DNA of 64,000 nucleotides from Platynereis dumerilii (Eukaryota > Annelida > Polychaeta > Phyllodocida > Nereididae). Within the stretch, counting starts at the first letter, position 1. The number at the start of each line of letters is the position of its first letter. The notes below the pieces were generated by a model, which worked only from the letters and a program-made list of their open reading frames with translations, had not been told where the DNA came from and ran no database searches. The position numbers and the translations under genes were made by a program. Shown here piece after piece: positions 46,285 through 57,290 of the stretch. The stretch lies in NCBI GenBank assembly GCA_026936325.1, contig JAPTHN010000152.1:1-64000 (forward strand). The letters run 5' to 3'.

Positions 46285-47138
46285 TTTGTAGTAGCTTTGA
46301 CAGTTGTTAATTAGTTCCTCATAAATTCTTTTGTTTTTGGTTGGTTCCCATTGCACACCACCATATTTTGATTTGTTAATAATTTCAAGACTTGTAGAGC
46401 ATCAATGTCACAACAACAGTTTGATGTTACATGTATGTCACCTGTGCCTGTATTGCTGGGAATGTAAACTTACATGTGTCGGAAAGTGCTCCTAGCCTCG
46501 GATAATCATATATACCGGTATAATCGGGTATATGTACTGGTGCAAATTGTGTGAATGACATTGACCGTATGCTGCATGTATTCATCATTAGAATTTAGAA
46601 ATGTGCAATACTTGTCTTTAGCAATATCCCTTTTAAAATGAATCTTTGAAAAGGATTTGAATTGTTTTGTTCTGAACTCCTGCTTAATTGATAGCTATTG
46701 AATGAATAGGCTGGAAGGTATTGATATTCTGCTTTGACTGTTTCTATTCTTGCTTTGGCAGGTGTGTGTCTGGTGCCAGTAGTGTGCTTTGGATATTAGG
46801 AAATGGGTACGTCTTTTTTTTCTGCATACATATCATTAGGTGCATGTTGTTTTGCCAAGTTAACTATCCAGAAGGGGGCTGTGGTCTGTGGAAACATGCA
46901 CTCCTGCCACCTTCTGGGTTGCCTTGATTTTGTGGCATAGAACGTCCATGTGAAGCTTTCTGGATTGTGGGTCATCTTGTCATGTGTCAGGCTGTTCATT
47001 CTAATAAACTGCTGTTCCTCAGGTTTTTCCCAAGAAATGTCTTGTTAAGCCTAATATCAAAAAGATTTTGGTGGTTATTTGCATATATACAAATTTCCTT
47101 TTGAAGATGAAAACCAGCAATTTTGCACTTAGCCAGCA
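46285..47138. other. Unassigned DNA, probably intronic
   Basis: Between the inverted-repeat element and a MITE. A short frame at 46,721-46,927 crosses plausible splice signals (GGCAG|GTGTG, GG|GTACGT) but shows no recognisable domain, so no exon is called. Confidence 0.35.
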
Positions 47139-47348
47139 TAAATCGGGGTGAAGTTGGCAATCCGGGGGAAAGCTGGCAAGCTATTTTAACTCGCTTAATG
47201 GACTAAATGCCTATTTTCCTCACTGACCCAGGTTTCTATGGCAAATTTTCCACCTGTGTCAGTACGGAAAGTTAGCATTTCTACCATTAAGTTGGTTAAA
47301 ATAGGTCGCCAACTATCCCCTGGATTGCCAACTTTACCCCAGTTTATG
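47139..47348. mobile_element. Palindromic MITE just upstream of a coding exon
   Basis: Inverted ends of about 28 bp with few mismatches: CATAAATCGGGGTGAAGTTG and CAACTTTACCCCAGTTTATG, then inner GGCAATCC / GGATTGCC and GCTATTTTAAC / GTTAAAATAG. It is 210 bp, would fold fully, and ends 195 bp before the exon at 47,544. Confidence 0.7.
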
Positions 47349-47543
47349 GTATGTTTGTCAGTAAATTTTAACAAACATGTTGTTCTAGTCAATGGTTAAT
47401 TAATAATTATGAAGTAGATTTTCTTCAAAAAAGTGTCAAATATGGTACATGCTTGAGAAACTCAAGATTGGCTCCCGTTTTTGTTTGACAATTATAGCAT
47501 TTTGTCCATTTTGTTTCACTGAACACTGGGCATTTATTTCCAG

Positions 47544-48639
47544 ATTGAAAACGTCAAGGAAGAAGCCCGCGATCTTGCTGAATTGCCTGAGGAAGAATTC
47601 ACCCACTTAGAATTGGAGATAACAACACCACAACCTTCTGCTGACGCTAATATGTCGAAATCCCAACAAGCCTTCTTGAAATCGATATCAAGAACCTCGC
47701 AGGGAAGCAACACAATGGACTCCAAAGTGAGCAGTAATGCTTCCCCTGCTGCTTCCCCTACTGCTTCCCCTGCTGCTTCCCCCGCTGCTTCCCCCGCTGC
47801 CCTCTCCAGCGACAACTCACCCGCCTCGTCTGTGGAGGACAATGACCAGCGAAACGGTGCGCACTGGGACTACATTCCCTCCCCCTCCTCCCTCAGTGAA
47901 GCCTCCCCCTCAAGTGCCAAAGACTTAGTCACTGTACATAACCCAGATAAGGTGCCGGTCAAGAAGGACAAGATGGTCGTGCACGATGAACGTGATAACG
48001 AAGTGTTTGATTATTTCCCTGGTCCAACTGAGGTAGTCGTAGAGGCCGAACCAGTTCGCAAACCCACTCGCTTTGAAGACAAGAACAGCCAGATGAGAAA
48101 ACTGAATGACATGAGTTATGACGAGGTGCACATGGCTGAGGAGGAGAACCCTCGCCGTGTAGCCAGGACTGTGGAGTACACTCGCTACAACCAATACAAT
48201 GACTATGCTCGTAAATTGAACGACCAGAAATTTGACGAATCCTACTCGGCGGATGGCAATGTGCACCAGCAGCTCTATGGCCGTGGGGTGTACTCCATGG
48301 TGAGAGGAGAGGACAGAAACGGGGGAAGCCCCTCATCCTCCCCTGGCAGACACATATACGATGGGGTGGGTCGTGCCACTCGCCTGTGTCGTCCAGCGGT
48401 TGCTGTGGACCAGTCCGTTGACATCTTTGGTAAATTCTCGCGACGTTCCTCTGAGGGCACAAAGATCAGTTCTGACTTCTACCCGAGACAAGAGCGACTG
48501 CTGGGCTCAACTGAATCAGCCCCAAGAAGTTACGGGAGTCTGGAAGAGGGTTGCGCTCGACAAATTCGTGAGGAGACATCTCTCATGAACAACAACATCG
48601 ATGCAAAGAAGAAAAAGAAGAAGAAAAAACCTGGTAAAG
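47544..48639 (+). CDS. Large internal exon encoding a disordered, charged protein; gene unidentified
   Basis: Acceptor TTTATTTCCAG|ATT and donor GGTAAAG|GTATTA bound about 365 codons open in one frame (phase 0 in, one base over at the end). It starts IENVKEEARDLAELPEEEFT, with a Ser/Ala/Pro repeat region (ASPAASPTASPAAS) from about residue 65. Acidic and aromatic segments follow (DNEVFDYFPGPTE; VEYTRYNQYNDY), with two copies of an RKLND-x2-[YF]-DE motif (RKLNDMSYDE, RKLNDQKFDE). A dileucine/tyrosine-rich part and an eight-lysine run then PGKG end it. No membrane segment or known domain. The composition suggests a cytoplasmic tail or scaffold. Possibly the same gene as the 29,474 exon. Family not recognised. 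Confidence 0.75.
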
Positions 48640-48904
48640 GTATTATTTTACAAGATTTGATAAGGTTAAATGTTGAATTTATTTTCTGAAAATCTGGTGA
48701 GCGTGTTTGCCCCATTACACCGCATCTGACGAAATTATGCAACTGGGTTATTAACTTATTTCGCAGTAGTACAAACACTTTTGGGCCCAACCGTGTATCC
48801 TTTTCACTTAGTCGTTGGATAATTGGATTGGGCTGAGAAATATTCCATCTGACTTTTATCAAGTTTCGTTCAGGCAGAGTTACGTCATGTATTCAAATAT
48901 TAGA

Positions 48905-49550
48905 CGGGACAGAGCCACCGGCTCACCGAGCGAAGAGAGGTGTCTCGTCCCTTATGGCAAACATGTGAGGAGTGAGCCAGATGGTTCATTGGTTCAATCC
49001 AAAAAAGTGATTCAGACATCCCATAATATGATCCTGGCACTTTTTTCTTATCACACGTGACTACCAAAAATATTCGATAAAAAGGTCGAAAAAAAAAAAT
49101 TTCTAAAAAAGAAATTTTCAAAAAAAAAACCCCAAAAATGCTCGAAAAACAATTAAATTACCAAAAATGTTTGAAAAAACAAAAATTTCAGAAAAAAATA
49201 ATAAATTACCAACAAAAAATGTTTTTAAAAATAAAAAATTCCAAAAAATTTTTGCCAAAAATCAAATAAATGAATAATAATAATAAAAATTTCCAAAAAT
49301 GTTCGAAAAAACAAAACATTGCTGTAAAATGTACCAAAAATAAAAGATTACCAAAAATGCTCGAAAAAAAAAATTACCAAAAATGTTCGGAAAAAAAAAA
49401 TTAATAAGAAATGTTTGAAAAAAAAATTACCGTAAAATGTTGGAAAAAAAAAAATCCCCAAAAATGTTCGAAAATAATTTTCCGAAAAAAAAAAGAATTA
49501 CTGTAAAAATTTAATAGGCTACCAAAAATGCTCCAAAAACATTTTCCCTC
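48905..49550. repeat. Dispersed poly-A ladder repeat, inverted copy of 9,486-10,040
   Basis: Block 48,905-49,070 (GAGGTGTCTCGTCCC, CATCCCATAATATGATCCTG) matches the complement of 9,850-10,040. It is followed by A-runs broken by CGAAA / CCAAAAATG words to about 49,550. The low-complexity half is longer and more varied than in the other copy. Confidence 0.7.
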
Positions 49551-51584
49551 TAAGCTTTTAAACATTTTCTTTTAAAATATTATCTTTTCAACCTATTTCT
49601 CCTTGTCCCAATTTTTTTCTCCAAACTTTTTATTGAACAAACCTGGATACAAAAATGAATTTCGAGAAAAAATTAGGTAAATACAATTTAGAGTCTGTCT
49701 TTTAAAATGTATTTGTTTGCATTCAGGCGGTCCCGTCTTCATGCTTTGGCATTTACATATTATGATGTCTGACAAAATTATGCTGTGGGTGATAATCAGG
49801 CACGCATTGAGAGATTTCACATTAACAGACGAGCGTTGAAACCGCTTGCGGTTCTGGTCAAAAGGATCAGAACTACTTTGAGATTTAGAGAGCATTTAAA
49901 TTTGAAAGAAATATTCGAAATCAATGTTTTCCAATGGCGATTTATGCATATTTCTTGGCAGTGACAAATTTTTTGTGATATGAATAGTTGCCAAATGATA
50001 TAGTGCTAATTAACAATTATATGAAAATTCAACTTATCTATCTACTGTCTTTCCAACTTATATGTTGCTATTGCATAATCTCAAAAGTCTCTGCACTACT
50101 GTAAAATAACCTACTTGCGTAATTTTGTCAGATGCGTTGTAGATTTGTGCACTTCGTAATAAATGTTCACCACCTCCTTTTCTTCTGAAAATAATGCGAA
50201 ACAACAATTATTATATATGGGATTCTGAGCCGAGAAATTGCCTTATTCTCTCTAAAATCAATGACCATTTATGACATTGAATGTCGTAGATAAATTGTTA
50301 ATTACAGATATCATGCGCACATTGCCAGGCTAATGAGCACTGTGCATCTAATTGGGCATACCTGTCTGTTGTCGTTTGTTTCAATTGCCGTGTCTAGTAT
50401 TCACATCAAGATGGTTGACCTGATGCAACAGACTGACTGAAAAGTCAGAACTATTGCCTCAAGTTTGCAGAACTTTAGTTTTGTAGCTTTGTGAAAATTT
50501 ACATGCAATGCATGCACATGGCATCAAGAATCTTGGTCAGCTGGTCAACCGATGCTTTCTTTTCAATGACCTGCTGAAAGAACAGGCAAACAATATTTAT
50601 CACAAATGCAAATTAACCCCGATTATGCAAAATTTATGCTGTGTGAAAAAGTTAAAATTTCGACTACAACTTTGAAGAAGTCACGTGGAGAAAAAAAAAT
50701 CTTGGTCAATTGTGTGATTTTTCCCTTATCTTTTTATAAACTGAGTTACTAAGATGCGCATTGCGCACTGCCACTGGGCCCTCAGTTTTAAGTCTTATGA
50801 CATGTGCAATCTGTATTTCAACTGTATTTCAAGGTCATGCTTGCATTGTTACTTCGTCAAGCAGTTGGAAGTAGAAATGACATCTTGAAAATAGAATTGA
50901 CTTAGCTTGCAAACTTGAGCTTTTGCAATTGTAGTATTCAAGTGTCTCAAGTTAAAAATGTGGGTGGCATTGGCAGTTGTGTTGATTCCACAGGTCTGTC
51001 AAAGGGTCTGTCAGCAGACTGCCCACATGCAAGAGAAACACATGGAGCTCTCACATGGAGCGCTCAGCTCTTGCATCAGACATCCATGTGGCTTTCACAA
51101 TTGCATGGTGTCCCAGATGCAAGTCATTTCGACATCTCAGCTAGTCGGCTTATCAATATTTCAACATTTCAGTCTTGAACTCTCAACTCATCTGCTTGGT
51201 GGCCGTGGTGGTGGCCGTGGTGGTGGGTCGTTTTCAGTTACTGTTAGCTGACAGTCTGATTTGATTTAAATCATTGTTCATTGGGATAAGTGATGACTGC
51301 CTGCAAGTAGCCTACTCACTTGACTCTACACTATAGACTTCTGCTCAATTTTCAAAGTCTCAATTCAGAATGGACTTTCTAGACCAATTGTCAGTTGAAA
51401 TCGAATATATACCAGTAGTATAACAAGAAGATGTCACTGTATTAAGTCTCCAGACATTTATAAGGGACTTGAGAGTATTTCCCTACTGTTGGTCAACTTG
51501 ATGTCAAGTCTTGTTGGAACAGAAATTTAGCATTGTTTGTACAGTCCATAAAAATCAGCACCATGAGATTAGTTGTTCTGCTGA
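49551..51584. other. Unassigned DNA downstream of the 48,639 exon
   Basis: AT-rich, mostly unique. It may hold introns or the 3' end of the plus-strand gene, but no exon could be fixed with confidence. A GGCCGTGGTGGT repeat occurs at 51,201-51,230. Confidence 0.35.
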
Positions 51585-52195
51585 TACCAACTTGACCAGA
51601 ACTACAGTTTGTCACGTCAAGCAGAGGACAGACGTTTTGCCAGATATCTTGGCAACCAGAAGTCCTACAGAAGAAATACACTTACCTATGGGTAGCTTAG
51701 CTCTGTTGTAATATGAATATCACATTTTCACAAAGTTTTGATGCTGTTATTGTCTGATATTTGACAATTCATGGAAATGGCAGTCAAATTTAGCAAATTG
51801 TTGACTTTGCAATGCTGCCAATCTGACAAACAATGGGTGGTGACGTCACAAAAGTGCACTGCAGTGCCACCCCAGACTTAGTTCCAGTCAAATTTGGTAT
51901 TAGATAACCTCCAATCTCATTTTGTTGATTTTTATGGCCTGTACAAAAAGGGCTAAATTTCTGTCTCAATGCTGATTGGTGTCGTCACAAATGTATACAT
52001 AGTGCGAAATTGGACTAAAATTGTCATAAATTGGCAAATATCGGACAAAAACGTAGCAAAACATCACTAAAATGTGATATTCATATTACAACAGAGCTGA
52101 GCTAAACATGTATTTCTCCTGTGGGTCTTCTGGAGGTTTCTGGCCAAACGTCTGTCCTCTGCTTGACGTTACAAACTGCAGTCTGTCTCATTTCT
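51585..52195. repeat. Large inverted repeat (about 130-bp arms)
   Basis: 51,590-51,740 (GTCAAGCAGAGGACAGACGT ... ATGAATATCACATTTT) is the imperfect complement of 52,072-52,185. The spacer is about 330 bp. The interior has repeated ACATCACTAAAATGTGATAT-like words. Related pieces are at 52,190-52,640 and in a CCNF intron (6,440-6,715). Probably a degraded foldback DNA element. Confidence 0.6.
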
Positions 52196-52284
52196 AGCAT
52201 GGACGGCCCTCGTCAAAATTCCCACAAAAACGGCACCAAAAGGCAAAACATCACAAAAATGTGATAGAACTATCTACCCGTCAG

Positions 52285-52560
52285 TGGTGTTGGGCAGTAC
52301 TGATATATTTGATCGGTTCAATTCGGTTATATCTGTCCCCAGAACCTCGGCTCAATTGTTCAAATGAAGGCAACTTTGTAAGATGTGTGTGCTTGGGAAG
52401 AGTGAACATGTCACAATTTTGCCAATAATTTTGTTCTTTTCTGAATAAAACGGGAGAAAATATGACAACCTAAAAACTCGGTTGTTAGATTGAACTTCGG
52501 GTCAGTTTCGGTTGCAGTGGCACAACCTCGGTTTCGGTTGCGGGAACCGGCACAACACTA
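52285..52560. mobile_element. hAT-type MITE
   Basis: Ends TGGTGTTGGGCAGTAC and GGCACAACACTA. Flanks CCCGTCAG (52,277-52,284) and GCCGTCAG (52,561-52,568) match at 7 of 8 bases as an aged 8-bp duplication. Internal ATTCGGTTATATC and CTCGGTTTCGGTTG words are inverted-repeat like. It is inserted in the 51.6-52.6 kb repeat. Confidence 0.7.
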
Positions 52561-52639
52561 GCCGTCAGTATGCATGTATTTCTTCTGTGTGATCAGGCCA
52601 AATACCAGTTCGCATGTTGTGAGACAAACTGTATTGTTG

Positions 52640-55502
52640 GGATATTCACATCTGCTGGAAACTGAGGAAAGTTACAAACTTGTGTAGTTTGTGATTGGGC
52701 CATGTCATGATTCTTTAATTATAATGGCTGGTCACATACCATGGGAGTGCTATAGACCAGGAGTCCAGGACTATATATTTGAGTGATATTATCACAGTCT
52801 GGCTGTCATATGCCTGGACAAGCAGTTCTGCTGATGTGGAAGGCACAAGGTGACAGGGCATGGTAACAGCAGCTCCCTTGTGAAAGAAGGCTTGTGATTG
52901 GTCACACCTTGGAGGAGTGGCCTTTCCTCAGCCAACCAGAAGACTGTTTTCATGGAGTGCCCCCTGGTGTTGGTCAACTGCTCCAAGCATCTGTCAAAAG
53001 CTCATCTGCTGCACGTGTGTTGTCATTGACAGGTCGGAGGATTGAGATCATGTCAGTTGTGTGACAGTTGCTCATCTAGCATTGGCTTCTTGGTGCTGCT
53101 GTCTTGGTTGCAGTGACAGTCATGCTGCGGGAGTGAGGCTTTTCTTTCGTGCCACTTCAATCCACATACAGAGGTCACACTGCCAGCAGAAGGACGTTTG
53201 GACGCACACTGGCTGCCAACTGCAGGCCTGTCTTTGATTGCTGCAGGAATGGATCACCATTGACAGTTACACCAATTAATGGACCACACGTCTACAGCAT
53301 GATCGTTGGACAAGGGTGATCTTGATCTCAACACTGGATTGTCTCTAGGCAGCTGTGCAGTGCCTCAACCTGGCAGCCATGTGCGTCGTATAACAACTGG
53401 CTTACCTAACTGCTTTCGTCACACCGCACTCATAAGCAGCTCAGCATTTGTTTTGTTGCAAACTGTGAAGATCTGTTTGACTTTGGAGGGCAATTAGGCC
53501 AGTGACAATGCTGGTGACACAGAGACTAACCCCCCAGTACAGGCTGTGCAGGCCTTCTGCCCCCTCCAGCAGACACACCACTCCAGCCCAACGCATTTCT
53601 ATAGGTATGTAGTCCTTGAACTGCTTGTGCCCCATATTGTTTACTTGTTCTAGTTTCTGTTGTACCCTTCACTGCTGACGTCACTGGCAGGGGTTAACAG
53701 GACAGTGCTATCAACAGTGCTGTAAGTTGAGCAATGATCATGGCGATAATCCATTGTGGTTACTGGCAGCATCATGCCATCAATTGTCTTGCAACGTTGT
53801 GTTATCTCTTGTAGTCTTGAATGTTATCTCCTATCTAATATCTATTTACATAGGTTTAGCTGCTTTGACTGTTCTTAGCCTGCTTCATTGTTAGTTGTTG
53901 CAGAGAACAATCAAGTTGCCATAAGTGACCTGGTTTACAAAACTCGCCACATATGTTTGTGACACCATTTGTAAATTGTCTGAGGTATGAAGGTCACAGG
54001 GAAAAATTCCCATTGTGTGTGAAGAGTTGTTACATCATGATGCTGGTGGTATTTCACAATGGCTCTTGCCAGATTGCTGTATCATCTTGTAGTACAATGT
54101 CCACTCAAATGTACACATTAATCAGATATGCTTGACATTACTTGTAGATTGTTGCACTAGAGCAGATCTCTTAAATGCTGTAAAATTTATCAAAATTCAT
54201 TTGTCACACTGACACTAATTTTGCACCTGGATCAGTGTACCTTTTTTTTCTTTCAATTTTGAGTTGTATTTCTTCAGCCATTTTGTAGTGGTTTGCTGTG
54301 TATGCTAGAACTCAACTGTGTTGTTTACTAGTTTTGACATGTTTGCAAAAATGTGCTGTAGTTTGGAAAATGAATCCCTTGAATATTGACGTTGTTATTG
54401 TGATAACTGATAATGGCAGATTCTGGCAAATGAACATGACAATCCTTCGAAGGAAAGACAACTATTGATCAGTAGTTTAGTCAATAGTCGTACACTTTAT
54501 TAGTCCCAAGAATTGAATCTCTATTGACATTGGGTTGAAGATCTAAACTCTATACCTGTGCTGCGATTGTTATAATGATTCTAGCACTTCTATGACGAGT
54601 GCAATTAATTTGTCAGGTGTCCTTGGAACATGTTTTCCAATCTGGCTCCCGCCTTGTTTATTGGAAGGCAATAATGTGGCCATACATAATGCATCGATTG
54701 CTTTGAAGCTTGGCAGGCCTCCCATCGCTGATCATCTCTCACCTGTGAATTTAATCAACTGTGGAGGATTGTACATTCTGCTGGTATAGGACTGTGGCTG
54801 CTTGGCCTAGGAGCAAGCAAGTTGCTGGATCATTGCTCGTCCTGTGCAGAGCTTGAAGTTGATTGGGCTGCCGAAGTTTTCATCAGGTTTCTGCATAAAG
54901 AACTGGGCCCCTCGAGTGGGGCGTCCACTATGTAATACCCAGCACTGCTCAAGTGTGTCCACAGATTTGGGCAGCACAAAGTTAGCATAAATAATAATAT
55001 TAATCATCATTTTGCCAATTCTCATTTAAATGCTTCAAGCATCGATCTAGAAGGCGACCCTCGTTTCCCAGGTTGAATGGATGCGCTGAGAAAGATTAGT
55101 TATTCTGAAGTACTAGTACTATGTGACGAACATACTGCACCTCTGACGTTAATGTGACAGTGACGCGTGTGTATGTATGCAAGTTTCTTATGAATGCTAG
55201 TTCTGTTCCCTGTAAAGGTATTCACTTATTCGATACTTGTAGCAGTAGATGACATGGCCTCCCTTCCTTTGTTGTTGCGGACTCAAAAATGTGATTATTC
55301 GTGCATCATAGGTCTGTGCATTTGCTCTGAATCGTAATGGTCAAACTACAGTACGAAATCCCTTTATAATACTCTCAGGTCCCTGTGATCTGATCTGTGT
55401 TAAGTTCTTCTATTTCCGTACATACGTATATTTTTATTGTATTGTGTAAGATTTCAGATTACCTATGAGTGTGCTGTTCTCACTTTTTTTAGCATTACTG
55501 CT
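52640..55502. other. Unassigned DNA, no gene supported
   Basis: About 2.9 kb without TIRs, tandem repeats or exons that I can support. Base composition is less AT-rich than the neighbours around 52.8-53.7 kb. Short frames at 52,792-52,986 and 53,441-53,635 (minus) have no recognisable domain. It could be untranslated sequence of an unseen transcript. Confidence 0.35.
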
Positions 55503-55640
55503 GAGCAGTCTTGAAGTGCAGTCTTGAAGTGCAGTCTTGAAGTGCAGTCTTGAAGTGCAGTCTTGAAGTGCAGTCTTGAAGTGCAGTCTTGAAGTGCAGT
55601 CTTGAAGTGCAGTCTTGAAGTGCAGTCTTGAAGTGCCCTC
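55503..55640. repeat. 15-bp tandem repeat AGTCTTGAAGTGCAG x9
   Basis: Nine nearly identical 15-bp units. Because 15 is a multiple of three, the minus strand keeps an open frame through it (Leu-Gln-Asp-Cys-Thr, Phe-Lys-Thr-Ala type). No start, domain or splice context supports a gene. The very low divergence suggests recent expansion. Confidence 0.95.
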
Positions 55641-56789
55641 CTGCTGCTCTCGGTTGCCATTTTGAGAGGATCTGTGACCTTTTGGGAATGTGATCTTATC
55701 ATGCTTATCTTGAGTCCTGTTTTGAGTTGAGCGGATTTGCTGTCCACTGTCTGTATCCCTATGGTTCCAGCTCAACCATGCTTAACCCTTTTAAGTCTCT
55801 CGTCATGACTTCATGTCAGGTAGTCTGCACCACATGTGGCCTCTAAATAGCCCTCTCATTCCTGGAAGAAGAGGTATACATTTGGGACATAGAAAAATAG
55901 TCGTAAGTCAATAATGTCTCAGCCCACATACAAGTGAAACCAAGAATAAATGTCACATGCTGTGGAGTGAGTGGGTTTGTGTTTTATGCCCCATCAGCAC
56001 CAGTGTCAGACTCCAAGATTGTCATCTTTTCAAAGTTTAGATTACTTGTTAGGCCACACCAAATAAATTTTATGGATGACGGATTTTTTGGAGAAAAAAA
56101 TGGAGCGAGCGAGCGAATTTTTTTTTTTAATTATTTTTTAGATTAATTTTAGACAGATTTTCAAATGCAAGCGAGCGAATAATTTTAATTTTACATTGCA
56201 AAAAGGTGCAAATTTCGAGCGAGCGAAAAATTTAGAAGGTCTTCATGAAGCTCAATCCTTCCAACTTGAAGACTTAAAAGTGAGTGACAGTTTATAGCAG
56301 TGAGTGTCTGTGGTTTGCAAGTTGTCCAACCAGACCAGTTGTTCTAATGTCATTATAAACTTCAGGTTGACTTGTCTTGCGTGTTGAAATACTTGAGATT
56401 TACATGCTTCCAAAATGATTTGAAAATAGTTTTAATGAATTGGTATATATTTACTCAAGGAAATACACAGGTCATCTCCAAACAAAATTATTTAGATTAC
56501 TATGTGTCTTATCTTCATACTTGTTCTTACCACTGGTATTTACGTTAGCAGTATTATTATTTTTTCAGTGTTTTCCGGAAAAAAAAGAAGTTTTTTCATA
56601 TTTGCTGATGAACTATGGCTACTATTGGTTAGAATAACTTCTTTACATAGGGCTAGATCCATTAATGTTTTCATTTAATTCTTCAGTTTGTCATTCCTGT
56701 GTTATTGATGGGTGGGGAATCAACAATTTTAGGTGAACCTTCATGAACAAAATGCCTGTAAATATTTGTGGCTTCATCAAGCCTCATTG
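55641..56789. other. Unassigned DNA with repeat pieces
   Basis: 56,051-56,235 starts TTAGGCCACACCAAATAAAT, like the left end of the 3,410 MITE family, and carries repeated GAGCGAGCGAA words, but no right end was found. 55,970-56,000 contains the CATCAGCACCAG word shared (inverted) with 39,190-39,245. Confidence 0.4.
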
Positions 56790-57290
56790 TATTAGAGAGA
56801 GAAATATTTTTATTTAGACCAATTACAATTTACATGCTTGATAGTAGTATTTTTTTCATATGTTTAAATAAGATATAATAAAAATTATGGTCAAGGAGGC
56901 AGCATCTAAGTCACTTGTGTAACGCTGCCGATGCTGCCACCTTTTGTATGTCACATAATTAGCGTAAAATATTCATGCAGGCATGTTTGAGACTGGTCAC
57001 TTCATTGTGTTTGAATGTTTAACAGGTCAGAATTTAAGAAAGTATAGTTTATGAAGATATTGGACAAGGGGTAGACTGGGAAGAGGGAATGAAGAGATGA
57101 CAAGAAGTGAGAATGAGTGAAACCATGAATGAATGTAATGATTTTAGGAGTTGGCTTGCTATGTAGAAGTCGCTCAGTTAAATCAGTGGAGACTTTAAGG
57201 AGAATGATAAATAACATAAAATAAATTATAGGTAGATAATAAAATAAGGGTAAGGAGACCCAAAGATAATTAAGATAATAATCGATAGTA

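Noticed and set aside
46761-46807. Possible small exon (CVSGASSVLWILGNG)
   Set aside because: Plausible AG and GT signals but no domain or conservation evidence.
47534-47842. Minus-strand Gly/Glu/Ala repeat frame
   Set aside because: Antisense shadow of the Ser-Ala-Pro coding repeat in the plus-strand exon, which has good splice sites.
49727-49839. Possible terminal exon joining in phase to the 48,639 donor (37 codons to a TGA)
   Set aside because: Acceptor and phase fit, but the encoded residues look unremarkable and the region is AT-rich; too weak without transcript data.
55434-55775. Minus-strand frame with repeated Leu-Gln-Asp-Cys-Thr
   Set aside because: 15-bp tandem repeat artefact.
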